From: Pyrrhoderma lamaoense | Lineage: Eukaryota > Basidiomycota > Agaricomycetes > Hymenochaetales > Hymenochaetaceae | Direction: 5' to 3' | Length of the DNA: 64,000 bases | Assembly: GCA_002794735.1 (NCBI GenBank) | Contig: NBAZ01000024.1 | Location: forward strand, 62,001-126,000 | Shown here: positions 53,101 to 63,921 of the stretch, piece after piece | Position numbering within the stretch: position 1 is the stretch's first letter | How the letters are laid out: every line of letters begins with the position of its first letter | Program-made: the position numbers and the translations under genes | The notes under the pieces: model-generated | The model's database searches: none | The model's input: only the letters and a program-made list of their open reading frames with translations | Told to the model about the DNA's origin: nothing

Positions 53101-53472
53101 GTGATCAACATATACAATAAGGCAGTCCTGCTTGATAGGTGTTCCTAAAATGGCTCCTCCAATTCCAGATCAAGTGTCCTCTGGTATATCCGACTGCATA
53201 TGTAAAACATGGGTTATTGGTGATATATAAAGTTAGATGGTTGTGCTATTCTTTCGAGGTGTACTTTATAATACATTATGGTTAACATTACGTTACACAG
53301 GTACAAATGTCACCTTCATCTCAAACGGTATCTGATTAATACAAAAACCCATTATACCCAAAATGCAAAGGATATATATAAGTAAGAAAAGAGTGATATA
53401 ACGTACTAGTAGTTGAGTATCCAGAGTATCATACTGCTAGTCTGGATCTGCCATCATCCATATCGTTGTCCG
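53101..53472. other. Spacer downstream of a DUF6534-like gene
   Basis: AT-rich, nothing recognised. Confidence 0.35.
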
Positions 53473-54994
53473 TTAAGCATCTAACAAGATTATAAATAAC
53501 ATATATACCTCAATAAGAAGCTCAACAGACCTTGGTTTATCTGTGTTCAAAATAGTGTCTAACGGATGCATATCCTCATGTGCATCCGACCAGGTCACCG
53601 TCTCCCTCTGTACCCTTATAACCCTCGTACCATCCCTAAGCTCAACAGGATTGACGGCTCGATCATGAGAGTTGCTTGCATATGTAATATATGAGGGGTT
53701 ACTAGCGGAGCGTGGCTGATTCTTCCATGAATCAAACTTGACTCGGCTATTAAACATCACTAGCAACGAGTTGGAGTATAGCTTCGTTAGCACCAAAGCT
53801 ACACACACAAAGTATAGTTTCTGAGGATGGGTAAGGAACAAGATTAGATCTACAACTGCCATTGTTGCTATAAGTGTTGACAACAGTAATACCAAGATAA
53901 ACAACCTTGACTAGAACTAAGTAAGACGCTTGCTCACCATTGATAAGCCCCGTTTCGACAATCAGATGAACAAGTCTAAATATGATTCGCCGTGTAACAT
54001 CCATCCCCGTATCTCGTTTTGTCAGCTACATACAAAACGATACGAGTTAGTGAGTAGATATTGGGTGAACAAGCATGCAGTAACTTGGTGACATACGAGT
54101 AAAAATCATAGATGCGGTGATCAAGATATCACAAACAGCACTTCCCACATGCCATATCTAATGACAAGTGAGAATAGTAAGAGTAAACTTTGACAAAGTG
54201 TAAATACCGTTACTATCACGCGCGCCTTCTTTTCCAGTAAAGTGAAAACAACTGCCTGTTTTGTTCTAATACCTGAGCCAAATGCTGATGCCCCCTGGAG
54301 TAGTGATACCTAGAGACATATTCGGATAGCTTCAAATTTCTTTCGCTTATTAGGAGAAGCAGAAGTACCTACAACAATGATAACAGCTGCCAGATACTTA
54401 GATCCAGAAAGAACATATATCCGATAGGAGTAGTACATCTGTACTATGATACTTACTATCAATAGTTTCGAACATTACCGACGTTACTATATTGATCTCA
54501 AAGTTGACTATCTGAATCGAGCTTACTTATCCCTGTTAGAATTGGTATTGACAACCAAATATATTGTACTTGGACAAGAATGTCTTTGTGACCAAAGTTC
54601 CGAGCATACGTATTGAAAGCATCGTTTGTTGCTATTACTGTTTGCACCGTCTCGAGGATGAGTAGACAGTAGACCAATGCGCGAGTAGAGAGCTTGTCGT
54701 GTTTAAATGCCTGGTGATAAATGTCTATAGTTTTATGAGCAACATCGGACCCGAGAGGGTTGAATTACTTACACACTTGCACAACAAACACTCCATATAA
54801 TCCCCAGTTGAACATGTATCCTAATAGCTATAGAAAGTTAGAACTCTTATTTCTATACAGAAATAAGGTATAGCGTACCACCGGGCCTGCCCTAGCATCT
54901 CAAATCAGTGTTGAAATTTGATATTAGACATTACCGTTTGTTGATTTACGCACATGGATGAAAGATCACCAGGGTCAGTTGAATTGCTCGCCAT
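53473..54994 (-). CDS. DUF6534-like multi-TM protein (copy 3)
   Basis: Start MASNSTDPGDLSSM at 54,994. Exons toward lower coordinates include GYMFNWGLYGVFVVQ near 54,780-54,825, YHQAFKHDKLSTRALVYCLL with QTVIATNDAFNTYARNFGHK near 54,600-54,720, YYSYRIYVLSGSKYLAAVII near 54,370-54,430, a helix exon near 54,260-54,310, DVTRRIIFRLVHLIVETGLI near 53,940-54,004, then MAVVDLILFLTHPQKLYFVC and LTKLYSNSLLVMFNSRVKFD near 53,730-53,865, and a tail with VQRETVTWSDAHEDMHPLDT. It ends LLDA at 53,473. Seven-TM family of unknown function. The next gene upstream (start 57,860) is a close paralogue in the same orientation. Confidence 0.8.
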
Positions 54995-56199
54995 ACTACT
55001 GGATTAGTGTGGGGCAGCGATCAAGCCAAGATACAACTTTTCTGCAATCCCCAGAGGGGGGGCGTCTCGGATAAGAGAAAGAATGCAGGGTTGAGTGAGG
55101 TTGACATTTCCATGAGCGCTGTATGTATATTTATTCGATAATCGAGAACGTAGTAAGATGATAATAGAATCTGATAATAATTGAATCCGATAAGTGAAGT
55201 AGAATACTTGAAATGGTTAAGGGGAATTAGACTGCACGGAGTACGTCAAGAAGTATTGACGAAGTTTGATAAGTATTGATTTGGCGAGAACATCGGAACT
55301 GCTTGCTGATGATATAGAGAGATGACTATATACAATTCCCACGAACTATATCGTGTCCGGCTCCGCTCTCCCAGGTTGAGAATATAGCATCCCTTCCGTA
55401 TAGAATTGATAGTCAGAGTTAGGCACATAGATGCGAGCAGATACTCTGCTCGCAGAAACAACGTGATACAATACAGACTCGTGATCATTTTTCTCAAGCG
55501 ATGCATGTTTGGGGACGCCACAAACCAAGCTAGTTTATCAGCATTTGTTATTATAACATTTTATTCGCACGCTCTATATCCGTATAAATGATAAATGTCA
55601 ATACGGAGCCATTCAGTTAGTAGCATGCACTGCGGAATGATACAGCGAAAGATGTCATGGTGAATGGTTACGAGATGCGTTGTTCCGTGAAGTAGGCAAG
55701 AGAATATCTGTCGCAGTCATAGATTTGTGGTTTATTTTTACTATTATAAGCTTGTTTTCGTCACGAGACTTTCTTATTATTTCTAGCTTACAAGTAGGCT
55801 GCATACATATATACTAGTTATATACTCAAAACAATTGTGTCGTTTTCGCGAAACGTATTTTAAGCTACACATTAATTGAAATATTGACATACAAGTGCAT
55901 GAGTACATATCACCCACACCACAAACAATATATGTTAAACATAAAAGCTCTTGAAACCTGAAACACTACATGAAGTGAAGTACTAACGCTAAACAGATAC
56001 AATATACAAAAAAACAAGAAGTTAGCGAAATATCGTGCGAACATCCGAGTATCCAGAGTGTTTGTTATACAGCTATGCCGGAGCTATCATTATCCATATC
56101 GTTGTCCGTTGAACATCTAATAAGCTTATCAGCTCTCTATATTCTAACTTTATATAGGAAGGATATATAACCAACAATGACTTATCCTTGTTCAAAATA
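54995..56199. other. 1.2 kb between tandem paralogues
   Basis: AT-rich region; short overlapping open stretches near 55,250-55,590 have no known family. It should hold the promoter of copy 3 and the 3' end of copy 4. Confidence 0.4.
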
Positions 56200-57860
56200 T
56201 CATCCAACGGGATGTACATCATCATTTGCATCCGACCAAGTCACCGTCTCCTTATGCACTCTCACAACCCTCGTCCTACCACTCCCATCCCTCAGCTCAT
56301 TAGCACCACCAACAGCTCGCACCCGAGCGCCGCGAGAGTTACCCGCATAAGCTATATATGAAGGGTTACTCGTCGAGCCGGAACGAGACTGATCTTTCCA
56401 CGATGCGAGCTTTACGCGGCTGTTGAAGAGTACGAGTAGAGAGTTGGAGTAGAGTTTTGTTAGGACTAGTGCTGCGCACATGAAATAGAGTTTTTGGGGA
56501 TGGGTGAGGAAGAGGATGATGTCTATGACTGCTGCTGTTGCTGTTGGTGTTGTTGTCGTTATTGTTATTAGTTATTAGATATAGATGAGATGAATGAACG
56601 ATTGTAGGTTGAGGGATGATTATTTACCATTGATAAGCCCTGTTTCGACAATTAGGTGAACGAGTCTGAAAATGATTCGACGAGTCACGTCCATCCCCGT
56701 ATCCCGTTTCGTCAGCTACGTATAAAACGATTTGAGCTGGTGAGTAAGTAAGAAACACAGTATGGAAAAGACGTACAAAGAAAATCATAGACGCCGTAAT
56801 CAAAACATCACAAATAGCGCTTCCCACATGCCACATCTATCAGCGTTTGCGAAATAGTAAGCATCGAGAGGTTTTCGATATGATATAATAGCATAAGTAT
56901 AGGCCTTACCGTTGTCGTCGTGTGTGCCTTTTTCTCAAGTAAAGTGAAGACGACTGCTTGTCTTGCTTGAATACCTGAACCAAGCGCCGACGCCCCCTGG
57001 AGAAGAGAAACCTAAACGCATATTTAGGAATTGGTTAGAGATAGAAGATACTTTGGAAGTACTTACGGCAATAATGACGGCTGCCAAACACTTTGATCCA
57101 GAGAGGACATATATCCGATAAGAGTAGTATATCTGCACTATAACACTTACTATTCATTCCGGGGGAGAAGGGAGGGAGGGAGGATAAAAAATTGACATGT
57201 ATTAGCGCCATCAAGCACATTAAAAACACAATTTTTTTCAACGCTTAACTCCCCCTCTCTCCAAATCTCCAAAAATCTGAATCTAAGATCAAGATCCACT
57301 TACTTATCCCAGTCAAAACAGGTATCGATAACCAAATAAACTGTATTTGGAGTATGATACCAGGATCTCCAAAGTTCCGAGCATACGTATTGAAGGCGTC
57401 GTTTGTGGCTATGATCGTCTGGACTGTCTCGAGGACGAAAAGGCTATAAACGAGGATCCGGGTGGAGAGCTTGTCTCCTTTGAATGCTTGGTGGTAGATG
57501 TCTAAATACATGGATAAATTGGATAAATTTATGTGGCTTTGTTAAGCGAAACGTTTCTTTATTTTTTTTTGGGAAGTGGGACTAAGAATAAGGATGAAAA
57601 AGGGTTTACACGCACATACTTGGACGACGAGCATTCCGTATAAGCCCCAGTTAAACATATATCCTAGTAGCTGTTAGAATGTGGAGAGTGAGGGGGGGGA
57701 TACTTTTCTATGGGAGATTAGAGCAGATCTTACCAATGGGCCTGCTCTGGGAGATCAAAATTTAGTGTGTACAGTATAGATATTCGTAAGTACAATTGAT
57801 TACGCACAAGGACGAGAGATCAGCAGGGTCGGTCGTAGTTGTAGTCGTATTGCTCGCCAT
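56200..57860 (-). CDS. DUF6534-like multi-TM protein (copy 4)
   Basis: Start MASNTTTTTTDPADLSSL at 57,860. Then GYMFNWGLYGMLVVQ near 57,620-57,660, YHQAFKGDKLSTRILVYSLF with ETVQTIIATNDAFNTYARNF near 57,385-57,505, YYSYRIYVLSGSKCLAAVII near 57,065-57,130, ALQGASALGSGIQARQAVVF-like near 56,950-57,010, a cytosolic TRRIIFRLVHLIVETGLING near 56,630-56,690, then AVIDIILFLTHPQKLYFMCA and LTKLYSNSLLVLFNSRVKLA, and a tail with VHKETVTWSDANDDVHPVG. The stop at 56,200 follows one extra C compared with copy 3 (CATCCCG where CATCCG would keep DVHPLDDILNKDK), so the tail is probably cut short by a one-base insertion. The duplicate at 53,473-54,994 keeps the longer end. Confidence 0.78.
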
Positions 57861-58817
57861 GTTACTGGATCTTAGTGGCTTGAAATCATCAATCGAAAAA
57901 GAAAGAGGGCGTAGGGGAAATCTTGATCTCCAGGTGGCGGGGAGGAGGCAATTCGTTTATTAAGATTAATACACACAGGGGGGGGGCGACGGCTGAGGCT
58001 GGAGGGAGGGAGGGAACCAGGGCGGGAAAAAAAGGGAGAGTATAGCATAACATCTCAATGAGCGCCGCTGTGTATTTATTCACTTAAGCGAGGGGGGAGA
58101 GAGAGCTTATTTAGGATAATAATAGCGACAAGAAGTCTTTTTCTTCCTTTGACAGATCCGATAGTAAGTTACTGTTAGCATCCGTATCCAAGATGTATAA
58201 ATAGAAGTAGCTTAGAGTGGTCAGCCGACGTTAGGAGGCCACACGGAATATGCCTTGAAGTCAATTTAAGGTGTGTGTATGTGTGTGTCGGGAAAGGGTG
58301 GGGGGGAAAGAGAGATTTGATAGATAGAATATTGAGTGATGATAACGAGAGCCCGCATAGTGTATCACATGAATATGAGAGGTTTTAGCATTATTTTTCC
58401 CAGGTCGAAGACATAGTTTATCCCTATGTCTCATTCTATGTATATTTAAAGAGATGGTGATACAAGTTCAAGTTTAGGCTTTACGAAGGGGCTTAGGTCT
58501 CCCAACTCGAATCTCTACTCACTCGGTATGTAATCACCCTCAAAGAGTAAGAGTAAAACACTAAGTTTCCGTCTATCCATCCATCGAGCTTATTGTCCCG
58601 TTCCCGTCCCCATTCCCATTCCCATTTCGTATTTTGTGAGGGGTTCGTTATCAGGTACTAATATTAGACGCTTGTCGATTTCACTATTTCGAGTGCCGCT
58701 TTTTCTTCTCACGCTTTATGCCCGTTCTTAAATGATAAATTGGACGTCATAGGTCAAGGTCGACCCTCACCTTTTTCCCAATTTCATGAGCATCTTATTG
58801 CAAAAAAAAAAAAAAAA
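57861..58817. other. 1 kb of low-complexity intergenic DNA
   Basis: Contains G-rich and purine-rich tracts (57,980-58,040; 58,265-58,315 with a GT run) and an A18-like run at 58,800-58,818. No gene recognised. Confidence 0.5.
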
Positions 58818-58937
58818 ATGACATAATTATTGGCTACTTGATGTGAACGTCATCATCTCTAGCATCAGCAACGCGCGACTTTGCGTAAAAAGATAAAAAA
58901 AAAAAAAAAAGTAGCCAAGGATTCACCGCGTGTCAGG
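58818..58937. mobile_element. Small inverted-repeat element (MITE-like), paralogue of 61.6-62.5 kb
   Basis: The ends are imperfect inverted repeats: TGACATAATTATTGGCTACT on the left and, read from the right on the other strand, TGACACGCGGTGAATCCTTG followed by GCTACTTTTTT. The interior, CATCATCTCTAGCATCAGCA with ACGCGCGACTT, has a clear counterpart at 62,394-62,430. About 120 bp, non-coding. It looks like a non-autonomous DNA element. Confidence 0.55.
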
Positions 58938-58976
58938 GCTTTCTAGGTAGAGTAGTATAAGAGTCCACTAAGTGAC

Positions 58977-59185
58977 CTAAGCAGACCTAGGGGTACCTGT
59001 AGATATATCTAGGAATATCTAGGAGGAAAAGTCTACTTAGATTCCCAACAACACTTAAGCAGACCTGTGTGGAGTCGGCTAGAAAATTGAGAAAAAAGTG
59101 CTCTAGCCGACTCCACATAAGTATTCTTAAGGTTATATAATATCATCTATGTAGACCATTTTTTTCTGTATTTTGGTCTGCTTAG
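58977..59185. mobile_element. Hairpin element with 11-bp terminal inverted repeats
   Basis: CTAAGCAGACC at 58,977-58,987 is matched by GGTCTGCTTAG at 59,175-59,185, an exact inverted repeat. Inside, TGTGGAGTCGGCTAGA (59,068-59,083) and TCTAGCCGACTCCACA (59,102-59,117) form a perfect 16-bp stem with an 18-base loop. No coding content. It could be a MITE or a hairpin-forming relic. Confidence 0.6.
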
Positions 59186-60116
59186 ATCTACTTAGATGTC
59201 GTCGTAATTTCAAATTCCTGTTGGGGGAATATGTCAACCCTATTTTATTAACATGCCTATATACCGACTACGAGTCATCGAGAGCGTCCCGATGCCATTG
59301 TACTGTTGACTCTCACGAAGGAAACTATCTACTTTGCGCAACTTTTGCATTGAAGCTTTTGTCCATCTTTCCGTTGCAGTCACTCGTTAAACTTCCTCGT
59401 GCATTGGTTGGGCATATTTCGGATTTGCTGCAAGGTGGAAAAGCGCATGTGTGAAATTCTATAAAAGGGATCAGATATAAGATATTTGACATTCATTTGA
59501 CATACGGATCTAAGGACCCTAGTGTACCCACCATGGAGGATGTGTGAATAGCGGCGAAATTTAGCGTAAGCAAGCGCTGTGTTAACGCATATACTGTTCT
59601 TTGTTCACCGGTCCCCATCGCTATCGCCATCAGCATCAACGACTACGGACAAGTGTTCAACAACGAGAAAGACGGCGTCGACAGTGCCGATGCGATTGTA
59701 TGCTCTTATTTTTATTTCTCATTACCACCCATCCCTATTCTCCTGTTGGTAGTAGTTGTATACTCTACCTTGCGTAGAGTTGTAATTCTCGACTTGCATT
59801 CCCTCCTCCTCTCTCGCTCTTTACTGTCACCGGCATCGACGAGCTCTATATCTCTTTACTCTGTATATACAGACTTTGACTCTTAATCACCACCGTCAAC
59901 GTGCCTGCCGTGTGCCAGTACATAAAAATCCAAAGCGATAGCCGAAATCGGACCCTAGAACTGATATAATCGAAATCGCCTGTTGCAGTAGATGGCATTT
60001 CACCAGCAGCTAAGTGCTACCTCTCTCACTCCCCAGCGTCCTGCACCGCAGGCTCCCCGCCGCGACGCCGAGCTTTCTTCCTACGCCTCAACGACAAGCT
60101 CCCTTGCTTCGGCTGG
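59186..60116. other. 0.9 kb without a recognised gene
   Basis: A plus-strand open stretch (59,173-59,454, 93 codons) and others up to 60,180 show no known family; the last one is the antisense of a P450 relic. Confidence 0.4.
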
Positions 60117-60305
60117 TTACAAGACTTCTTTCCAGTTCTCCTTTGCCTCATCGATGAGCCAAGAAAGCATGTCATTCTGAGAGATGATTCAGTAAGAATG
60201 CCATATGATATATTGTAAGAGTCATTGTTAAACTTACGGGCTTGTCGGGATAGTCCGGACCATATTCATCAATAAGGGCTTGACGGTGCTCAATAATTGG
60301 CCTTC
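60117..60305 (-). pseudogene. Cytochrome P450 relic
   Basis: The minus strand reads RPIIEHRQALIDEYGPDYPD-KP, then a GT-AG intron of about 60 nt, then NDMLSWLIDEAKENWKEVL and a stop. The EYGxDYPDKPNDML-x-W-LIDEA pattern is the region before the I-helix in a common basidiomycete P450 group. The following I-helix, ExxR and heme loop were not found nearby. An intron is kept, so this is a genomic fragment and not a retrocopy. It seems unrelated to the full P450 at 21.6-23.9 kb, which lacks this pattern. Confidence 0.6.
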
Positions 60306-60759
60306 AGTGCTTCTCCGCTTGGCGAGTTGTAGCGGGCACCGAAGTTAGTAGCTCGCCAATAAGACTTCCAAAACTATCTCAACACTAAGCGGCGCATTCC
60401 AACGTACATATTTATTTCTCTGTATCAATTATGTTCCATTCTTCAAGATACAAACTCGACATGGACTTCACCCCACGCAGGAATCGCCGCATTGGCCAGC
60501 GCAGACGGACAACCTCAGACCCTGCCTCTGTAAGTTCTTCCTCAGCAAGGTCATCAACATCCTCAAATGCTACAATTCGCCCTGGACCGGGGTCACTGGA
60601 AAATCCAGATGAAGACGCTGTGTCAATTCATCGCCACTCACTAGATGATGCTGCCTCTGAACATGCAATTAAACAAGTTGTCCGTCGTAGTGGTCGTGGT
60701 TGACTCAGTAGAAACATCCGTGAAAGTAGAAGATTCTGTAGAAATATCTGTAGTGGTAC

Positions 60760-61236
60760 TTAATTCCGTACTGAGATCGAATATAGTCGAGGTATCTGTG
60801 TCAAGTTCAGTCGTGAAAGACGTAACAGTTTCCGTGTCAGTTGTGGTCGTGGATTTGGGCTTGTAGCCACTGAAGAACCAAAGCGGGAACGAAAGAAGCA
60901 GGAGTCCTGAGAAGTTGCAGGAACAGATTGTGGCGGTGGTGGTGATGATATAGGCTTGATCTCGGGGGATGCAGACTCAGAAGCAGCAGAAGTTATTTCA
61001 TTATTTGGGGCCGACATTATAAATATCGAGCCTTGTCTCGATGACGGTCGTGTAACGTCTGATAATTCCTTCATGTTTAGACCTTGACGTGATTCTGGGA
61101 GGTCTGAACATCGATGCCAGCTGACATTCTTGCTACTAGAAGCACTCTCAAGGCGAATTGCTTCTTCCAAAATTTCATTATTAGCTAATGCACGTTGCAT
61201 ATTTGACCGAGTAAGCTTCAGAGAAGTTTCTAACAC
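60760..61236 (-). CDS. Hypothetical Ser-rich protein
   Basis: Open reading frame of 158 codons starting MLETSLKLTRSNMQRALANN, then AIRLESASSSKNVSWHRC, a Ser/Pro-rich stretch (EIKPISSPPPPQSVPATSQD) and a basic end. I recognise no family. Another frame of the same strand, after about 60,910, reads GLLLLSFPLWFFSG (one hydrophobic helix) followed by a Thr/Ser-rich repeat of the type TDxSTExST down to about 60,690, so a one-base break could hide a membrane-anchored Thr-rich surface protein. Either reading is weak. Confidence 0.3.
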   Translation of the reverse strand: MLETSLKLTRSNMQRALANNEILEEAIRLESASSSKNVSWHRCSDLPESRQGLNMKELSDVTRPSSRQGSIFIMSAPNNEITSAASESASPEIKPISSPPPPQSVPATSQDSCFFRSRFGSSVATSPNPRPQLTRKLLRLSRLNLTQIPRLYSISVRN

Positions 61237-61393
61237 TGTTTGTGTTCTAAGTGCTTGAATGAAAATAGTAGAGAGATGTAGAGAGAAGTGGCACGGCTTA
61301 TAAAGGCATTGCCTTGGAACGTGCTAGAGTATAACTTATCTAATATAACCTATGTAATCCATTTTTTCTATGTGAACCTCATTAAGCTTGACA

Positions 61394-61495
61394 AAAGTAT
61401 TTCTAGGCGATCTAGGTAGATTAGTATTATCTGCTTTTAAATTTGGTGTCTACACAGATCAACATAGAGGATCTTGATAGACCTAGAAATACTTT
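61394..61495. repeat. 14-bp inverted repeat (MITE-like)
   Basis: AAAGTATTTCTAGG at 61,394-61,407 is matched exactly by CCTAGAAATACTTT at 61,482-61,495, a 102 bp unit without coding content. Its inner sequence (CGATCTAGGTAGATTAGTAT) resembles parts of the 58.94-59.05 kb region, so it may belong to the same group of small elements. Confidence 0.5.
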
Positions 61496-61629
61496 ATTGG
61501 ACTTTTTCACACAGGTAATCTTTTAAGATCTTATAAGATGACTTTATCGACTCTACAAAGGTAATCTAAGTTGACCTTTTAGGCAATTGAAAATTAATAA
61601 TTTAGCTATGGTCGGCTAAGTAATTGCCG

Positions 61630-62503
61630 ACACGCCGTGATTATTGGCGTTGTAGGGATCAACTAAGTAGGTAAGCCGATCGTAGTGTATTTATAACATT
61701 AATGTACTTATTACTATATTTCCTTACTCTCAACCGCGTTTCCTGCCCATTTCTCTTACTATTTAGCTTCAATTCTAATTCTTACTTGAGGATAGGGCTC
61801 ATTTATATGGCCCCCTCGTTTTTGATAGCCTAATCCTTTAGTCCAGTGGCATATAGCCACCTGGAAACCATGCTTTCCCTTATTATCTACCCTTCATCTC
61901 GCGTTCAGCTATATAAGCCTCCAGACTTGAGGCCATAGTTAATCAATCAATTCTCAGTTTATCCCCAGTCTATTCACCCCCCTCCCCCCCCCCCGAGTAG
62001 CTCTCTACTAGTCTCCTGTACTCTTTATCTACTACTCTGCTGCTTTATTAGGCTGCCCGGGCGCGCTTGTAACGCTCCTGACCGTACGGCAAGTCGTCCA
62101 GGCGGACTAAAATACATACACTTTTACCTCAAACTACAGCCTCGGTCGGGGCTCTGTTCTCTACGAATCTACTACTTTTACTGATCTGTGAAGAGTCTCA
62201 GCTTGCCTCAAGGTCTCTGTCAGTCTCTACGATCTCGGCCGGACGGCCGAAGTCGAGTATCTCGCTTTTTAGCCCCCCCAAATCTTAGCCTGAGCGTCGT
62301 GTCGTGTCTGGTGTAGGCAGACTCTAAACCCCACGTCCTCGCCACTAAATACGACACCAAGGTCAAAATCTGACCAAAAGTTTAGTTTGCAACATCATCT
62401 CTAGCATCAGCATCAGCAACGCACGACTTCGTGTATAAAGTAGAAATAGTAAATAATAAGTGATAAGTAATATAATTTACCAAGGATCTAATGGATTACC
62501 TGA
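61630..62503. mobile_element. Second copy of the small inverted-repeat element, split by LTR copy F
   Basis: The left end (CGACACGCCGTGATTATTGG, before 61,651) and the right part (CATCATCTCTAGCATCAGCA with ACGCACGACTT, after 62,391, to ACCAAGGATCTAATGGATTA and CCTGACGTGT) match the element at 58,818-58,937. The 741 bp LTR lies between them, so the LTR came later. Confidence 0.5.
61651..62391 (-). mobile_element. LTR copy F, full length, inverted
   Basis: 741 bp; plus strand runs from TGTAGGGATCAA to TTTAGTTTGCA, the inverted form of copy C. Flanks are GCGT and ACAT; each differs by one transition from ACGT, the sequence seen at the matching site of the unoccupied paralogue near 58,850, which fits a decayed 4-bp target duplication. 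Confidence 0.8.
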
Positions 62504-62977
62504 CGTGTTTACTTATATTATAACATCATCATTATATCATATATAGAGAAATTTATCTTCCAACCAATATTCGTAGGGCGTGTATGGACAATATAAGCAC
62601 GGTCGAGTCTATATATAAAGCCCAATTACACAGACGTAGGAACGTAAGAACGTAGTTAACCTAAACGAGCACCGAGCACTAAGTATCTTCTTGTATCTTG
62701 GCGTAGTATACAGTATATAGCAAGCAAAAAAAATCACTGTTTCGAAGTGTCAATCTACATATGGTAGGACAAAGGGACGAAGGGATGAAAGATGAAGGGA
62801 TGAAAAACCTCATTTGCTATACCCAAGCTCAAACCTAGAATTTCTCGTTTATTATACCATATACTCAGGCTTAACCTATACCTATACATATAACGTACCC
62901 CCTCCCCCCCCCACCCCCCTCACGCAAAACGTTATCATACATCACAAGACAAACTCTCTCCCTTCGCATTCTCAGTA
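62504..62977. other. 0.5 kb AT-rich intergenic DNA
   Basis: Contains a short tandem of GAAGGGATGAAA units near 62,765-62,805. No gene recognised. Confidence 0.45.
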
Positions 62978-63921
62978 CTACTCTCCTACTCTCTTACCAC
63001 CATCGAAATCATTCGCTTCTGAAACAACCCCACCAACACGCATCCCATCCCACCCAAGCTGCTCATACGTCCATCCAAAACAAGACCCTCCAAGATCAGG
63101 GGAATGAAACCCACACACGCTCCGGTGTTTTCCTGGTTGTTTGTGTATGTTGTTGAGTGCGTGTATTTCGGAGTTCGTTAGTGGGATTAGCTGTTTGTAT
63201 TTTGTGTGTTGTGTGGGTGTGGTGGAGGAGTGGGGTGGAGGAGTGGGTAGGTGGGTGGTTGAGTATAGAGTATGAGTGTATGAGTGTATGAGTGTATGTA
63301 CCCGATGTATCATTTAAAGAGAAAGTTGATGATAACGTTTATGTTAGTTACCCATCACCAAAATAAACAAAAGAAATAAAAAGTCGGGGACAAGGGGGCA
63401 AAAGCCAGAGAGCCAACGAAACGAAAAACGAAAAACGAAAAACGAAAAACGAAAAACGAAAACAAGACATACAGACAAATTCACCCTCATCCTCTCCTCC
63501 CTAACCGACTTCGTAACAACACAACACCCCCTCTCCACAGCCCAGCTAATCAAGACCTGTGCCGGCGTCACGCCACCACTACCAGCACCACCACCACCTT
63601 GCTCACCTTGCTCACCACTACCATGCTGCTCACCATCACCATCATCATGCGCACGCACACGCGCACGAGCAACCACAACCCCCCTCACAACCTCATCCTC
63701 AACAACCTCCTCCCGATGTTTCCCCAGCGGAGAATACGCGACGACCTGAATTCCGTGGTCGGCGCAAAAGCGCAGGAGGGAGGTGTTTGGCAGGAAGGGG
63801 TGTGTCTCGATTTGGTTTATGGCTGGTTGGATCGTTATTTGTTTCCGATTCGGGCTGTGAGAGAGGAGGCGGGTGAGGAGTTTGATGCTGAAGTTCGAGA
63901 CGCCTATGCTTCGTGCTTTGC
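62978..63921 (-). CDS. Aldo/keto reductase, 3' part (runs off the window)
   Basis: NAD(P)H-dependent reductase of aldehydes and ketones, cytosolic (beta/alpha)8 barrel. One exon is 63,473-63,921: GKARSIGVSNFSIKLLTRLL, QPAINQIETHPFLPNTSLLR, FCADHGIQVVAYSPLGKHRE, a Gly/Glu-rich insert (GEQHGSGEQGEQGGGGAGSG), and GVTPAQVLISWAVERGCCVV with TKSVREERMRVNLS (cofactor-binding region). The last exon, from about 63,197 to 62,978, gives NSEIHALNNIHKQPGKHRSV and CGFHSPDLGGSCFGWTYEQL, a C-terminus common in fungal members. The intron between them (about 275 nt) holds an AAAAACG tandem repeat. The catalytic Asp/Tyr/Lys part lies beyond the right edge. The low-complexity insert between the last two barrel strands is unusual. 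Confidence 0.85.
63416..63463. repeat. AAAAACG microsatellite in an intron
   Basis: About six units of the 7-mer AAAAACG (plus strand) inside the last intron of the aldo/keto reductase. It explains most of that intron's unusual length. Confidence 0.85.

Noticed and set aside
58800..58915. A-rich runs as poly(A) tails of LINE or processed copies
   Set aside because: Two A runs lie close together in a low-complexity area, with no adjacent reverse-transcriptase or intronless gene copy.
59173..59454. 93-codon plus-strand open frame as a gene
   Set aside because: It begins inside the hairpin element, no homology is recognised, and codon content looks random.
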